64,000 nt of DNA from Gymnorhina tibicen (taxonomy: Eukaryota > Chordata > Aves > Passeriformes > Artamidae), in NCBI GenBank assembly GCA_013399875.1, contig VXAZ01002369.1, positions 1,075,459 to 1,139,458 on the forward strand, written 5' to 3'. This document shows, piece by piece, positions 26,281-37,574 of the stretch (positions are counted from its first letter, which is position 1; each line of letters opens with the position of its first letter). Under the pieces are notes generated by a model. It did not search any database and was not told the DNA's origin. It saw only the letters and a list, made by a program, of their open reading frames with translations. A program made the position numbers and the translations under genes.

Positions 26281-26340
26281 CTGCCGCCACATCACCGCGC
26301 TNCGCGGGGCCCCGGGCCCCTGCCGCCACATCACCGCGCT
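26281..26340. repeat. Imperfect 39-base tandem duplication in the island
   Basis: The 21-base unit at 26281-26301 (CTGCCGCCACATCACCGCGC plus T) recurs exactly at 26320-26340. The period is 39 bases, with an undetermined base at 26302 directly after the first copy. This could be a genuine recent duplication or an assembly error in GC-rich sequence. Confidence 0.8.
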
Positions 26341-26671
26341 CACGGGCTGCAGCCCAAAATAGCGCCCGCGCCGCCCGCCCCGCGTCCCACCGAGCCGCGG
26401 GAGGACGCGCCCGGTGCCCCGCGCTGACCCGCTCCGAGTTGGTGCGGGGGCAGCACGGCCCCGCGCGGGGGGCACGGACACGCGCGGAAAGCGCCGCGGG
26501 GGGAGCGCCGCGCCAGCCGGGACCGCGAGGGCACAGNGGGGCTCGCGCGCCCCCTTGCCGCGCGCGGGGCCTGGGGGGCGCGGGGCGCTTTCCGCCCGCG
26601 CGGGCCGGGAGGCGGGAGCCGGGATCCCTCAGGCACGCTTCCCGCTCGGGAGCTCCGCGGGGATCTGCGGC

Positions 26672-26694
26672 GGGGGGGAGGTGTGGGGCGGGAC
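26672..26694 (+). promoter_or_regulatory. Potential G-quadruplex with GC box
   Basis: The + strand has a G7 run, then G4 and G3 runs separated by short spacers, meeting the four-run pattern. It includes an Sp1-type GC box (GGGGCGGGA) at 26685-26693. Such elements are common in CpG-island promoters. Confidence 0.4.
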
Positions 26695-27019
26695 AGGGCA
26701 CGGAGGCTCCCCCGGGTTCGCCCTCCCGGTCAGCGTCCGGAGCTTCCCAGATGGAGCGCGGTCCCGCCCGGTCAGAGCAGTCGTACGCCCGTCCCTCCTT
26801 CCGCCCAGCGCAAGGGACCGGGGCACGGGACGGGCTTGCCCCCTCCCGCCGACCCCTCACCCCACGAGTGCTCTGCGTTTTGACTGCTCTGCCCGCAGCC
26901 TCTGGATAAAGTTTTTCTTCCATCAGACTCTCAGCCCGGCCCCCGCTTGTCACACCTTCAGTGCCGATGTGCTTCCTCTTGCCTTGGCGGCTACAGTGAC
27001 TCTCCATGCCTTCTGCAGG

Positions 27020-27105
27020 TGTGTGGGCCCGACGGGCAGCGGAGCATGCGGTGGGAAATGTTAAGAATTCCTGCTAGGGAAGAAATCCCGAAAGAGGGAG
27101 AAAAG
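27020..27105 (+). other. Candidate exon at right edge of the island, weak
   Basis: An acceptor-like CCATGCCTTCTGCAG is followed by an open segment reading VCGPDGQRSMRWEMLRIPAR and then REEIPKEGEK, with a weak donor (AAG before GTGCTA). The frame remains open to 27196. The same GCAG/GTGTGT junction could instead be a donor at the end of a rightward first exon. The start site of the rightward gene cannot be placed from sequence. Confidence 0.15.
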
Positions 27106-28330
27106 GTGCTAACAACAGGCTCCAAGCCTTCCATCCCAGCAGTACAGGAACTGACTGGGCCTTCAGCATTCTCTCAGCTGCCATTCATCTCAGCTTAGAG
27201 ACTGCAAAGTCTTCAAGAGCTAAAACAGGCAAAAACACCCTCTATTCAGATTTTTGACAGCTGTAATGAGCACAAGGAAGAATTATGTAAACATTATTAA
27301 GTGTTAATAAACACATGTCAGCGTTAGGCACTCTTGTGTAGAAATGTTGGTAAAAGCCACAGCGAAAGCTTTATTCATAATGTCTTTTTAACTTTATGTA
27401 GCTGGTGTAATAGGCCCTGTGCATTGCTGTTGCCTCGACGGAAAATCATTACCCAGTAATGGATGAGCCAGTTCGGAAGGAGTGCCACTGGGATACTGCA
27501 CACTTTCATTCAAAGATGCTATGTATTAGAGGAAGTAGCAGGAGGCCTGCCAACTTTCCCAATTTAATTATTAAACTGTCAGTTCCTGACTCCTTGTTTC
27601 AACTTCCTGAGGCAACATCTGGCTGTAATAACAAAAATAAATAAATAAAATAAAATCTGATCATTCACTCAGCAGCATTCTCTTTGCAATGTCCTTTTTA
27701 CAGCAACTTTTTTGAAAAGCTCAATATGGGAGATCCAGACCCGGCATCTCTCTGAACTATCTGAAAGCAAAGACAAGAACAGTTTCAGCTGCGATCCTCA
27801 AGGCAAAGCTGTGCAGAAGGCTATATCATATACTTGAGCCTTTTTTTAACGAGTCTGGTGGTGTGTGTTTTAATCTTCCTAATCCTTCTTTTATTCATAA
27901 GAACATCAGCGGGTTTTTTTCACTGCATGAATCTGCATGATATGACTTCGGGAGATAAAAAAAAAATCTCTTGCTAGCCAAGAATTTTTGCATTTTCATC
28001 AAACATTGCTTCAAAAGGGTAATGTTGGTTTCAGGAAGAAAAAAAAGTCATAAAGGATGTCAGATTTAAATGTTACCAAATGTGAGCAAAACACTGAAGA
28101 GAAGTTTTAAAATATCTGAGACTGCGTCTTCACGTGTTCTCTGGATCTGTTTCATATGATGTGACAGCTTCAGCTCGCGATTTGTTATTGCAGTGGCTTT
28201 TGGAACTGAATGCCTCTTTTCTTCATATCCTCACTCAAACACACGCACACGCTTACAAAAATATGTATCTATATATGTACACATGCACACAGAGAGACAA
28301 ATACAGAGTGACTCAGCTCTGCATTCTACT
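27061..28330. other. No gene seen downstream of the island
   Basis: Sequence falls back to AT-rich within about 100 bases of the island. There is an interrupted CA/TA-rich simple stretch at about 28228-28300 (CACACGCACACGC, then TATGTATCTATATATG). No other feature was recognised. Confidence 0.5.
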
Positions 28331-28500
28331 TGCTTAATCAGTTTTCAAAGCTTCAGTACTGTTCCCTTCCCTTATTTAAAATGCCTGAAGCCACCTTTCC
28401 CACATTGCTTATTTCAGTGCTGGGGTACAGAGCCTTTGACAAAGCTGGGCCATCTACTCTGCCTTGTGCCGGTCACCCTCTCCTAAAAGCCTTTCTGCAG

Positions 28501-28776
28501 GTCAGGAGGTCAGCCCTTCCATTAATCACACGGCAGCTTGGGATTCAGCGCTCACCCTGCGCACTAGTCCTAGGGAATCCTAGGAGACCTTTTTCCTGGT
28601 GGTCACTTGGAGCTAAGGAAGGAAATCAAGATCTGGAGGCAGAGGTCCTGCAAGCCCAAACCGCAGTGAGATGGTATCAGGAATGCAGTGGTGGTATCAG
28701 GACATCGTCCACGCATTGCACAGTTACTTGGTCTGCCCCGTGCTATGGACCCATAGGAGTTGTACCAAATCTGCTG
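28501..28776 (+). other. Candidate 276-base exon, plus strand
   Basis: An acceptor with a pyrimidine-rich tract (AAAAGCCTTTCTGCAG) is followed by 276 bases open in one frame (92 codons, starting VRRSALPLITRQLG and ending GPIGVVPNLL), then a donor matching consensus (CTG before GTAAGT). Phase is 0 at both ends. The open frame extends outward, from an ATG at 28381 to a stop at 28957-28959, 192 codons, the longest ATG frame outside repeats and the island. It contains an 11-base direct repeat (TGGTATCAGGA at 28672 and 28692). No family is recognised. It may be an exon of the rightward gene or of a lncRNA, or chance in a locally GC-richer patch. Confidence 0.3.
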
Positions 28777-28959
28777 GTAAGTACTAGTCGGGCAAGTATG
28801 GCAGCAGTGCCTAATTCAGTACCTCCAAGTATGACTCTTTCCCTAGTACTCCCAGAGAAAGCATTCCTGATTTTCTCCCTTCCATCGAGAAGTCAGGTAG
28901 AGAGATCAGAAGAGTTGGAAGTCAATGTTTCTGTCTTTGGGCTTCTGTCAGATATTTAA

Positions 28960-31900
28960 CATTAGGTCCTTGGTTTTCTTCCTCAGAAGTTTCCTTCTTC
29001 TCATAGCTTGGAGGAACTTCTGGAACATTTTATTGATTTCTTAGCTGCTCTCCACTGGAACTCCTCATAATTCCTTGCTTCCTAAGGCTTCCTCGGGTAC
29101 TTTTTCTTTTGTATCCCCCAGTTCAAGCAGCAGAAAAGCTAACTATCCTGTTAAGTAGGGCAGCCTTTCTTAAATCGTCGAAAGAACTCTGGATAATCCT
29201 TTCATACCTGTCTCCCATCTTCAAGTGAAATGACTATGCCTCTTAAGTTGTCATAGGATGGAATTGAATACTTTATATAAATTCTATTCAAGATTCTCCT
29301 ATTTTCCCTACAGTTCATGACAGATCAGTCAGACTCTTCCTTTAGACTGTAAAGAAGAAAGAAAATAGAGAGAGGGGAGAGTGTTCAAAGTGGATTTTCT
29401 GGTCAAATTCTATTTAACATTTTTTATACTATTTGCCAATTCCCAGGCCTATTGCTCAGAACTATTTTTAGAAAAGCCACCTGGGATTGAAAAAAAAAAA
29501 AAAAAAGAAACAAATCCTCAAAACAAAACGTTTCAAAATGCTCTGGACCAAAGCAATGTTTCCAAGACAGCGAACACTATCCTGTGACCAGATGCAGCTT
29601 TGAAAACTTCTGTAGGAAGTAGAATTTGTACTGTAGGAAGGAAAATTTGTACTTGTGTACATTAAGGAGTCTATCATCAATTTCCCTACTTTTTGCTCAG
29701 GAGTTCCCTTGACAACTTCTGTACCGAATATGAATTCAGAAGTAAAGAGGAAACTATGCAAAAAAATGAGCAAATCCTTCATGAAAAGAAGGTCAAAGAA
29801 CAGTTTAACACAGACAATTTCACAATCTGTTGGAGAAGGTCAATAGCATGATGGATAAGACTACAGCAGATGTATTTGTATATTTACAAATGTGAAAGCA
29901 GAAATTAGGGTCCTATTTAAAGTAGCAGCTGTTAATTGCCAGCCTCACATATAGACACGTTTGGAGAGACTGTTAATTAACTGAGTGAAAAACTAGAGGA
30001 GTTCAGCTCTGAGTTACTTGCTGTGGCCTTAAGAAGTTTGGTGAGAGACTCTGATTCCCAGGTGGATCCCAAGCTGGGTAATATTTGTTGGCTATATGGC
30101 GGCAATGATGTCTATCTGAAACAGAATTGCCTATGCATAAGGATGTGCTGATCCATTAGGGTCAGCATCAGTAGCTATTAAAACAAGCTGACATAAAGAG
30201 CCTCCCAGATATCTGTTTTCATATAGTCTGGAGACATCAGCTCATATAAAACTGCAAAATACTTGAGACTCAGAATCTAAAATTGCTTTCCTTAATGAAA
30301 AGTTTCCTTTACTGAAAGGAAGAAAAAATCTCCTGCAGGATTTGAAGTGTCAACCAGCAGACAAGAAATCCAGAATCCCACTAAGCTTGGGGCATACTTA
30401 CACGAACATTTGTTGCAACAGCCGGCACTTACCTAAGGACATGATAAAAATCCCAAGGTGTTAATAGTAATAACAATTCAGTCCCTAGCAATACTCATAG
30501 GTTGTTGGTTGGGGTTTTTTTTTTTCCTACGAGATACTGGTAAGAAGGAACATGGAGTCTGTGCACAGAATTTAGAGCATTAATTTTGTGTCTGCCATTC
30601 TTACTAGGTAACAGAGATGATATTTTACCTTTAGAGATGAAAAATAAAGCTGTGGTGCACTCAGACCATCATGCAATAATAACTGATGGTGGCAGCTGAG
30701 ATTATAGGAGCATCTGCAGCTACAAATACTCAGCTGGGACTCCTTTAGGCTTCTATGTATCATCTGGTCTTCTATTATCTCCTTGGGAATTGAACTAAAC
30801 AACACATGGGTGCCATGATTTCTGAATGCTTGATAAAGGAAGTAAAAAATAAAGCTAATGAAAAATCCAACCAGTATAACTGATACTGTAAAACCTCCTT
30901 TACTGAGCTCGGTAATGACTTAACAAGGGCATGCATAAAAGACAAAGAGGAAAGGCGTCAGAGCAGCTAACCCATTTGTTACCTCAGAGTTCTCTTCAAT
31001 GGTAATGAGAAGATTGGGAGAGATAATTTGGTGCATTGTGTTTAAAGAACAGCTCCTCGAGGTTGTCCCCGGGATGGATTGGCAGGGAGTATCAGGTTGC
31101 GAGTGTACTGATAAGACAATATGAAGAACATAGGAGGAGCATTTGGTGGGAGTAAAAAAGGTTGTAAAGGTCTCTAAGGAGTTAGGATATAAAATTGCAG
31201 AAAGCAATGTCAGTCTGTAAGAAATCATGTCACCTTGGCATATAATCAGTGACAATGAGCTGGAACCTGATTATAGGGAAAAAGTATAGGGCAGAAAAAT
31301 TGTTACAAATACAGAGGTAAATAAAGAGATCTGGCTAAAGTATTTAGTGGAGTTAGCTAATAAAGAAACTCAACTTGGATGGAGAAAGAACAAAAATGTA
31401 AGTTATGGAAAGACAGAGGTCTAAATCAAGCTGCGTTTGTATTTCTGGATTTGTCCCATACACTTATGATAATGTGTAATCCCTCTAAGATTTCTGCTAG
31501 ATCTTCTCTTGAGGGAAATTATGCATTTAATAGCAGATTGGTGTTATTTGAGGGTCTGAAGTTAACAGTGAACCCAAATACTTGACCGTAGAAGCGAAGT
31601 ACTTCAGTCTTGCAAAGGTCCTTAAAGCTCATCATGGTCCGTATGGAATTCGCAGAGCACATGGATTACTCTGCCTGCTACTTTACAAAGTGCCACCAGA
31701 AAGATGTTACCAGAAATAAAGAATAAAAATGAGTTTAGCTGATAGTATGTAACAGCAAAGTGAGCTTCATGAGAGGATTTGGAAGGCAGCCACCAAGGGA
31801 TGAAAGAGCTGGGACAGTTGCACGTATGCTGGTGAAACATCGCATCACAGTTTGGTCCTGCCGTCTGCGTGTTCCGGCAGAGGAATCCGAATGGCTGCTA

Positions 31901-32158
31901 TAAGTCAAAGCTTTGGACATCTTCAGACAAGTATGAGCTAGTGTCTGTCCTGCAAGTAATGGAAGGGATGTACTCTGTAAATCACATCAGTGATCCAAGC
32001 TTAGCGTTCTGATCAGAGAAGAACAACAAATCTGTGTTACAAAGGTCCCTGTGTCATCTTTTTAAGTAATACCACTCAGCCCTCAACAATCCAATACTGT
32101 TCTGATAAAATTATTTTTGGATTCATGCTTCCTGAGATACTTTCCTATTTATCAAAAA
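28960..32158. other. No gene seen; intron-like
   Basis: AT-rich unique DNA apart from a 21-base tandem duplication at 29610. An A-run lies at about 29490-29505 and a T-run at 30520. No RNA gene or repeat end was recognised. Confidence 0.45.
29610..29651 (+). repeat. 21-base tandem duplication
   Basis: CTGTAGGAAGTAGAATTTGT plus A (29610-29630) is followed directly by a second copy with two changed bases (29631-29651). Confidence 0.9.
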
Positions 32159-32214
32159 CTGGCAAAGACTTCTGCACCTGCACAGGTGCCAGATGCAAAA
32201 GTCTTTTATGTCAG
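32159..32214. other. Imperfect hairpin
   Basis: Arm AAAGACTTCTGCA (32164-32176) pairs with TGCAAAAGTCTTT (32194-32206) with one mismatch. The pairing continues outward through CTGGC and TGTCAG after a two-base bulge. The 17-base loop contains a second small inverted pair, CACCTG and CAGGTG (the first overlapping the arm end). The length is short for a microRNA precursor. It could be a decayed element end. Confidence 0.6.
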
Positions 32215-32332
32215 GGACCTGGCGTAATATTTCAAAAAACAGACCAATATACGAGTCAAATGCAAGCCAAACGCAGGATTAAAAGGGCTGGGCGTGGCCC
32301 ATAAATTATGTACTCTCTATTGCTCTATAATG

Positions 32333-32375
32333 GTAGTACAGTACACTGTACTACAATTGTAGTGTCAGTACACTG
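32333..32375. repeat. Overlapping palindromes
   Basis: GTAGTACAGT and ACTGTACTAC form a perfect 10-base inverted pair around a 2-base centre (32333-32354). Overlapping it, ACTACAATTGTAGT is a perfect 14-base palindrome (32350-32363). CAGTACACTG occurs at 32339-32348 and again at 32366-32375. No transposon terminus is recognised. Confidence 0.9.
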
Positions 32376-35300
32376 GGAATACTACAGCATTCATAATCTT
32401 GGTAGATGGTGGGTTTCCTAGTTTTCTAGGAGTTTTTACAATATTTAAATTTGTGTTGCTGGTTAGAATTCTTGTAAAGATTAAGAGATAAAAAGCTGTA
32501 ATAATCACTGCAAGCAGTCACAGGGATATATGTGTCTCAAGAAATAGTAATTTTTAAGTGTGTGTATACATATATCTATATGTTATAATAATAATATTAA
32601 TTTCTACTGGCACATGTAGAAGTTCTTGTTTGCAGTGCCTTAACCCTCTTCTCCCTGGCTTGACTCTCTGAATTCAGCCTCTAGGGTAGATGTTCACTCC
32701 TACAATTACTTCTGAAATGACATTCCCATAGTCTAACTCCTAAGTAAATAGTGTGGAGTACAGTATGGAAGGGTGATTTTAGGCAAGTTTTTCTAACAGT
32801 TGCTTTTTACAGTCTTTTACAAGTTGGTTGCTGCACAGATGTATATATTGCACCTGCCTCCCCCAGGACCTTACATATCAGCAACAAATATTTCGTGTAA
32901 TAGGGAATCAAGAGTGGCAATTGAACCCACATTCTATTGTTCTCCAGTGTTATCTTGGACATGTTGCAAGTAGGTAGCATGGCTGAAGGAAAGATTAACA
33001 AGTACTCGACTGGTAAAGATACCGCAAGTCCATTGCTTCTGTAAGTTGTTGGTTCGTCACAGGATCTGCTCCAGGTTTATAAGCAGTCCTGCAGACACTG
33101 CTGAGCCACGGGGCACAATTCATGGACTGAAACATAGGATTCTGATTTCCTTCTGGAGAGATATCTGAGGATTAGGAAAGACATCATAGGGCATCTCATA
33201 TTGTCACTCAACGCCTGCATCACAGCAAGACTTTAGAGTCTCTAACTTGGAGTCAATTTTTACACAAAATATCTAGATGCATTGTGGCCTTTTTTTTTCA
33301 GAAGGTCACACTGAATCTTAAGTATTTCATTCTTTTCTGCTTATCTGGAAATAATTGTCTCCAAAACAATACAAACAAGTTAGCAAACAAACAAGAATAC
33401 CACTAGTGTGTTTGTAATTGAGACCTTAGGCATAATTGTTTATCTGTGGAGGATAAAACACAGCTATTTATCTATGTTAACCTTTGACTACTTTCTTAGT
33501 CACATGGAACAGCTTATTAAACAAGAAAGGGTGATGTATAGAGGTAACAGCTACTCTGAGGAGGTTTGCAAATTCATGCTGTCACTGTTTCCTTCAGCCC
33601 AATGAGGTCAGAGCCTTCTAATTAAATTCAGTGAGTTCAGCCTTCAGTCTGCATTCTCAGTTGTCATAAACACAGTTGATATTTGTTATTATTTATGCTG
33701 TAGTACTTTTCCCAGCGTGTTTGGGTTTTGTGCATATACAGGAAGAAACAGACTTATTGCTATGGGGATAGTATGTGCCTTCCTAACTCAGGAAAATATC
33801 CCTCTGACCACTAGACTTGGTAAGCATTACTGAGTTCCATCCATTGCTCATATCTGACTATAATTTGCTGTGGAGCGTTCTGGTATAGCTTTCTATAAGG
33901 ACTAATATGAAAATTGCATTGAATCATATTCAGAAATGAAAATAAAGGGGGAAGGAATGGGCACCACCAGCTCCACAGGCTCAGCTGGAAGAGGCACCCC
34001 ACCTCTGCCGGCTGGCAGGGCCAGTGCAGTGAGAGCTCCCTCTTCCGTTGCAGATAACTTTCATCATCAGGCATGCTGTCATTTTAACCCCAACATCTGG
34101 TTACCTGCTAGATTTTGTCATTGCCCTACTTAACTTACATTTCTATTTTAAATGAACATTATTCTGTTCTGTTCTTTTACCTCTTGTTATTGTTTTGCTC
34201 TGTGCCATTGCTTGGCCTTTCTGTTGACTAACACAAAAATCAATATCTCTTCTACAGAAAAAAATCTGAATAAGCTGAGTGCAATAATACAATCATCAAG
34301 GCACAATTTTAATTTAAGTAAAAAACCAAAACAGAATAGGATTGTACAACATACTCAGACCAGCCTTCTCTATGGCCAGTTGTAAGAAGGCATCTTTGGC
34401 ATTTATGATCTTGGTGTAGGTTAGTTTAAAATGTCATCGATTTTTGTAAACATGGAATATACTTCTTGGAATAATTAATAATATACGAGATTGTTTTTTA
34501 ATTAAGGAATTTATTTACTTCTTTCATCTCAATATGCTTACAAGGTGAGTGTGAAACTTGTCTATCTGACAAGGTCCAAGCACAAGAAAGAATTTTCAAC
34601 ACTTGGCTTTCAAATGCAAAAAAAAAAAAACTTCAGTAAGAACTATTTATGTTGGATGTTGTGTTACTATCTCACATTAATCTGCCTCCTTCTGTGGCAT
34701 TATGTCCTTCTCCTTTTCCCCCATATGACTAGTTCATCAACTTATGTCTTTAGCGAAAGAAGAGTCATTTACTAAATGCTTCCACAGCCCGTAGCACAGA
34801 AGGGTCCTGACCTGACTGGTCTTTGGCCTTAGAATATTTCACAGGAATTTGTTACTTATTATTCTTGTTTATAATATATCATGGAAGATTTCCATTGTTC
34901 TCATGTGGTATTGAAGGTTATTTTTTATTCCAGTTATATATGTCTTGGTCGCTCTTGGAGTGCCAGGTTTATGATACGTCAGGTTCTGCAATACAACCGT
35001 GACACAGATTACACAGTATGATGGTTGTGTTACAGTAAGACATGAGGAAATAGTGCAATACTTTGAAGTCTTACAGTGAAAGCACAAATGACACACCATG
35101 ATGACATTTTGCTTTTGTTTGGACTCTGCTGGGTAGCAAATGTCTGAAACAAAAAGCCTGGGTTTGTCTATAGGCAGTTACAGTACTACCATCAGTGCAT
35201 GCTCCTGTGTGTTTGCCTTCCTTCAACTCTGACCAAGGATGAGTGAGCACCATTTTGAATAAAAAGGCACTTCAATTTTCATGCTTATTCAATCCTTGGC

Positions 35301-36298
35301 CTCTACTGAGACTATGTGAGTAAAAGTGCCACATATAAAAATGGTTTTATGTTACATGTTTGTCCTCAAAAAGTCCAGCTGCAATAGTAACCAATGTGTC
35401 TAATGATAGAGCATATTTGTGTGTGAGAGTAAGAGAGTGTATGGATTTTTAGGAAGACTCAATCAAAATAATGGAGACAGAAACATTATTTGAATATTTA
35501 TCCTTCTATGTTTGAAAATTCTGGACTGTGCAACCAGCAATTTCTCTGCCTTGCCACAGTGTGTTTTAAGTCTAAGCAGCCACAAAATTCTCTGACCACT
35601 CAGACGACCAAATTCCTTCCTGAGTGTAGGAGTTCAAGTCAGCTCCACTGTCTTGTATTTTTACACCCACAAATTAATGAAAAATGCTGCATTTTTCATT
35701 TAATAGTGTTGCCTTCTCCATTTGGTTTTATTCTACACCTGTAAAAATGTCTTTGGAATTTCTTACAAGTGATGTGCTGAGAAAAACAATGGCAAGATTT
35801 CAGAAGTTTATATCCTAAATTTCCAGGCAGGAAGGCAGGCAGGCAATATAATAGTCATGAGTCTTTCGGGAAATAGTTCTTGACCACACGGGATATTTAA
35901 GATTTCATTGCATCTAAAAAAACAAAGAACTAAAAAGAAGTCCTCCTCCTCCTCCTTTTCAAGTTTCATGTTTCAATTTACATCTATGTAAGTTAAATTC
36001 AGTTCAGTTTTCTCCATATATAAAGCTGGCACGGCTGCACTATCCTTTTTGCCAGTTCTCGTTACGCATTAACTTTTTAATCCAGTGGCTATCTCCAATT
36101 AAATTTGTCAAAAGTCTCGAAGATATAAGTTGTTACAAGTTCTGTGAATTTCATGACTGGGTGGAGGACAGAGAGTTTTGTTGGCGCTGTTGCTGCTGCT
36201 GAGAGAAGGAAAGTCTGTCCACGTGGGATTTGGTGTTTGGTAGCAAATGGGCCCACGACCTGACTAACCACTTAGCAACTGCCAGCCAGTCCTTGCAG
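32376..36298. other. No gene seen; intron-like
   Basis: AT-rich with T over A. Includes a TG/TA-rich stretch at 32557-32605. Around 34780-34830, AGCACAGAAGGGTCCTGACC recalls a phrase found in some old amniote LINE tails, but too little matches to call. Simple runs lie at 35825-35843 (GGCA/GGAA-like) and 35940-35957 (TCC)6. Confidence 0.45.
34507..34544 (+). other. Candidate 38-base exon, plus strand
   Basis: A T-rich acceptor (TTGTTTTTTAATTAAG) and a consensus donor (AAG before GTGAGT) flank 38 bases that are open in all three frames. Both signals are strong. AT-rich content makes coding unlikely to be judged from so short a segment. Confidence 0.22.
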
Positions 36299-36392
36299 CT
36301 TTTCTTCACCTGGAAGCAAAAATAAAATATAGAAGGGGGACACAGGAGGGAGCTGATGGTCTGGTGGATACATCAGGGAGGTTTTGCAGGAG
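36299..36392 (+). other. Candidate 94-base exon, plus strand, weak
   Basis: Acceptor CAGTCCTTGCAG, donor GAG before GTGAGT (consensus). One frame is open and reads FLHLEAKIKYRRGTQEGADG and then LVDTSGRFCRR. The other two frames contain stops. No family is recognised. Confidence 0.2.
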
Positions 36393-37340
36393 GTGAGTTA
36401 ATGATCTGAAAAGAGTAAGGGCAGAAAGATAAGGAAGAGGCAACTGCAGGTACAACAGCAGAGGGATTTATGAAAGAGGAAAGCCAGCTAGCAGAGGTGA
36501 TTTTGGAGAAGATGTAGGACACTAGTTTATAGGAAGCAAGGCTGTCTTAGTACTGTTGTTACAACCTGCTTACTGTAAATGTAATTGCTTGTAGACAATA
36601 GAAGACAATAATTTTAAATTACGAAATGTAGTGCATAAACTGTAATTTATGTATAATATGAGACAATATCCTCCCTGTTAACAGGCTTGAAGTTTAATGT
36701 CTTACTAGATTATCATGCCAATAACGAAGTTTCGTTATTTAAAAGAGATACATTATGGGAAAAACAATCATAGCAGCAGTATTCAAGTACTTATGCAGTC
36801 TGCAGTTTTCCCATGTTTCCAAGCTGTTAGTTGTTTAAAAAGGAACTATAATTACATTAAATACTTCCCTGTGTTCAAAAACTGAAATTGCTTGGCTTTC
36901 CACAAGATTATTAACCTGCAGTAAACATGGGTGAGGTGTTCAGTGTAAACACAATTAAAAAAGAATACAGCCTAGTCAACACTAGCTCATTTAAATGATG
37001 ACTGCACAGCATAAAACACTGAAAGATATTTCTCTTTTATATAAACTATTGAAGAATATTAATTTACCCATAGCTCTACACCAATAGTATAAATTTAGTT
37101 AGAATACCTAGATTTTCCTTTCTCTAGCTCAAGATAAATACTTTGTCTTCTCAAAACTAACTAATTTTACCAGTGGGACTAGATCCCTTTACTAGTAACG
37201 TGCTGGCAGCTCTAAGTAATAATAAACTATATTCAGACCTAAGGGATCCTGTGTATATACAGTGTTGTCACAGAAGAATATCTGACTCTCAGTTCCCTGC
37301 ATCTCATCTTGCTTGTTGGTTTCTTATCTAAGCAACATCA

Positions 37341-37574
37341 TATTTAGGCTAGATATTAGAAGAAGGTTCTTGATCTAACAGGTGGTCAGGCACTGGAACA
37401 GGCTCCCCATGGAAGGAGTCTCAGCACCAAATCTGACAGGGTTCAAGAAATGTTTGGACAACACTCTTGGGCACATGGGGTGGCTCTTGGGGCTGTCCTG
37501 TGCAGGGCCAGGAGTTGGACTTCTGTGATTGTTGTGGGTCCCTTCTAACACAGGATATTCTGTGATTCTGTGAT
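37341..37574 (+). mobile_element. CR1 LINE 3' fragment
   Basis: Sense CR1 end: TATTTAGGCTAGATATTAGA, then CAGGCACTGGAACAGGCTCC, then GGGTCCCTTCTAACACAGG and a terminal doubled octamer (ATTCTGTG twice). It is 5'-truncated to about 230 bases. Confidence 0.92.

Larger units (their letters stand above)
25640..27060. promoter_or_regulatory. CpG island, probable divergent promoter
   Basis: GC and CpG density jump abruptly here. The core at about 26100-26890 is very GC-rich with dense CpG, including runs such as GCGCCCGCGCCGCCCGCCCC, while flanking DNA is AT-rich and CpG-depleted. No TATA box is evident. An E2F-like site, GC boxes and a potential G-quadruplex are listed separately. Strand composition reverses across the island, which fits two genes transcribed away from it. 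Long frames on both strands (up to 297 codons on minus, 234 on plus) overlap, contain undetermined bases and reflect scarcity of stops, not coding. Confidence 0.9.

Noticed and set aside
26114..27064. Frames up to 297 codons on minus and 234 on plus
   Set aside because: They overlap on both strands in very GC-rich DNA where stops are rare, contain undetermined bases, and read as Ala/Arg/Gly/Pro-rich noise.
34770..34835. Phrase resembling the tail of an old amniote LINE
   Set aside because: Only about 30 bases match, so a family cannot be assigned.
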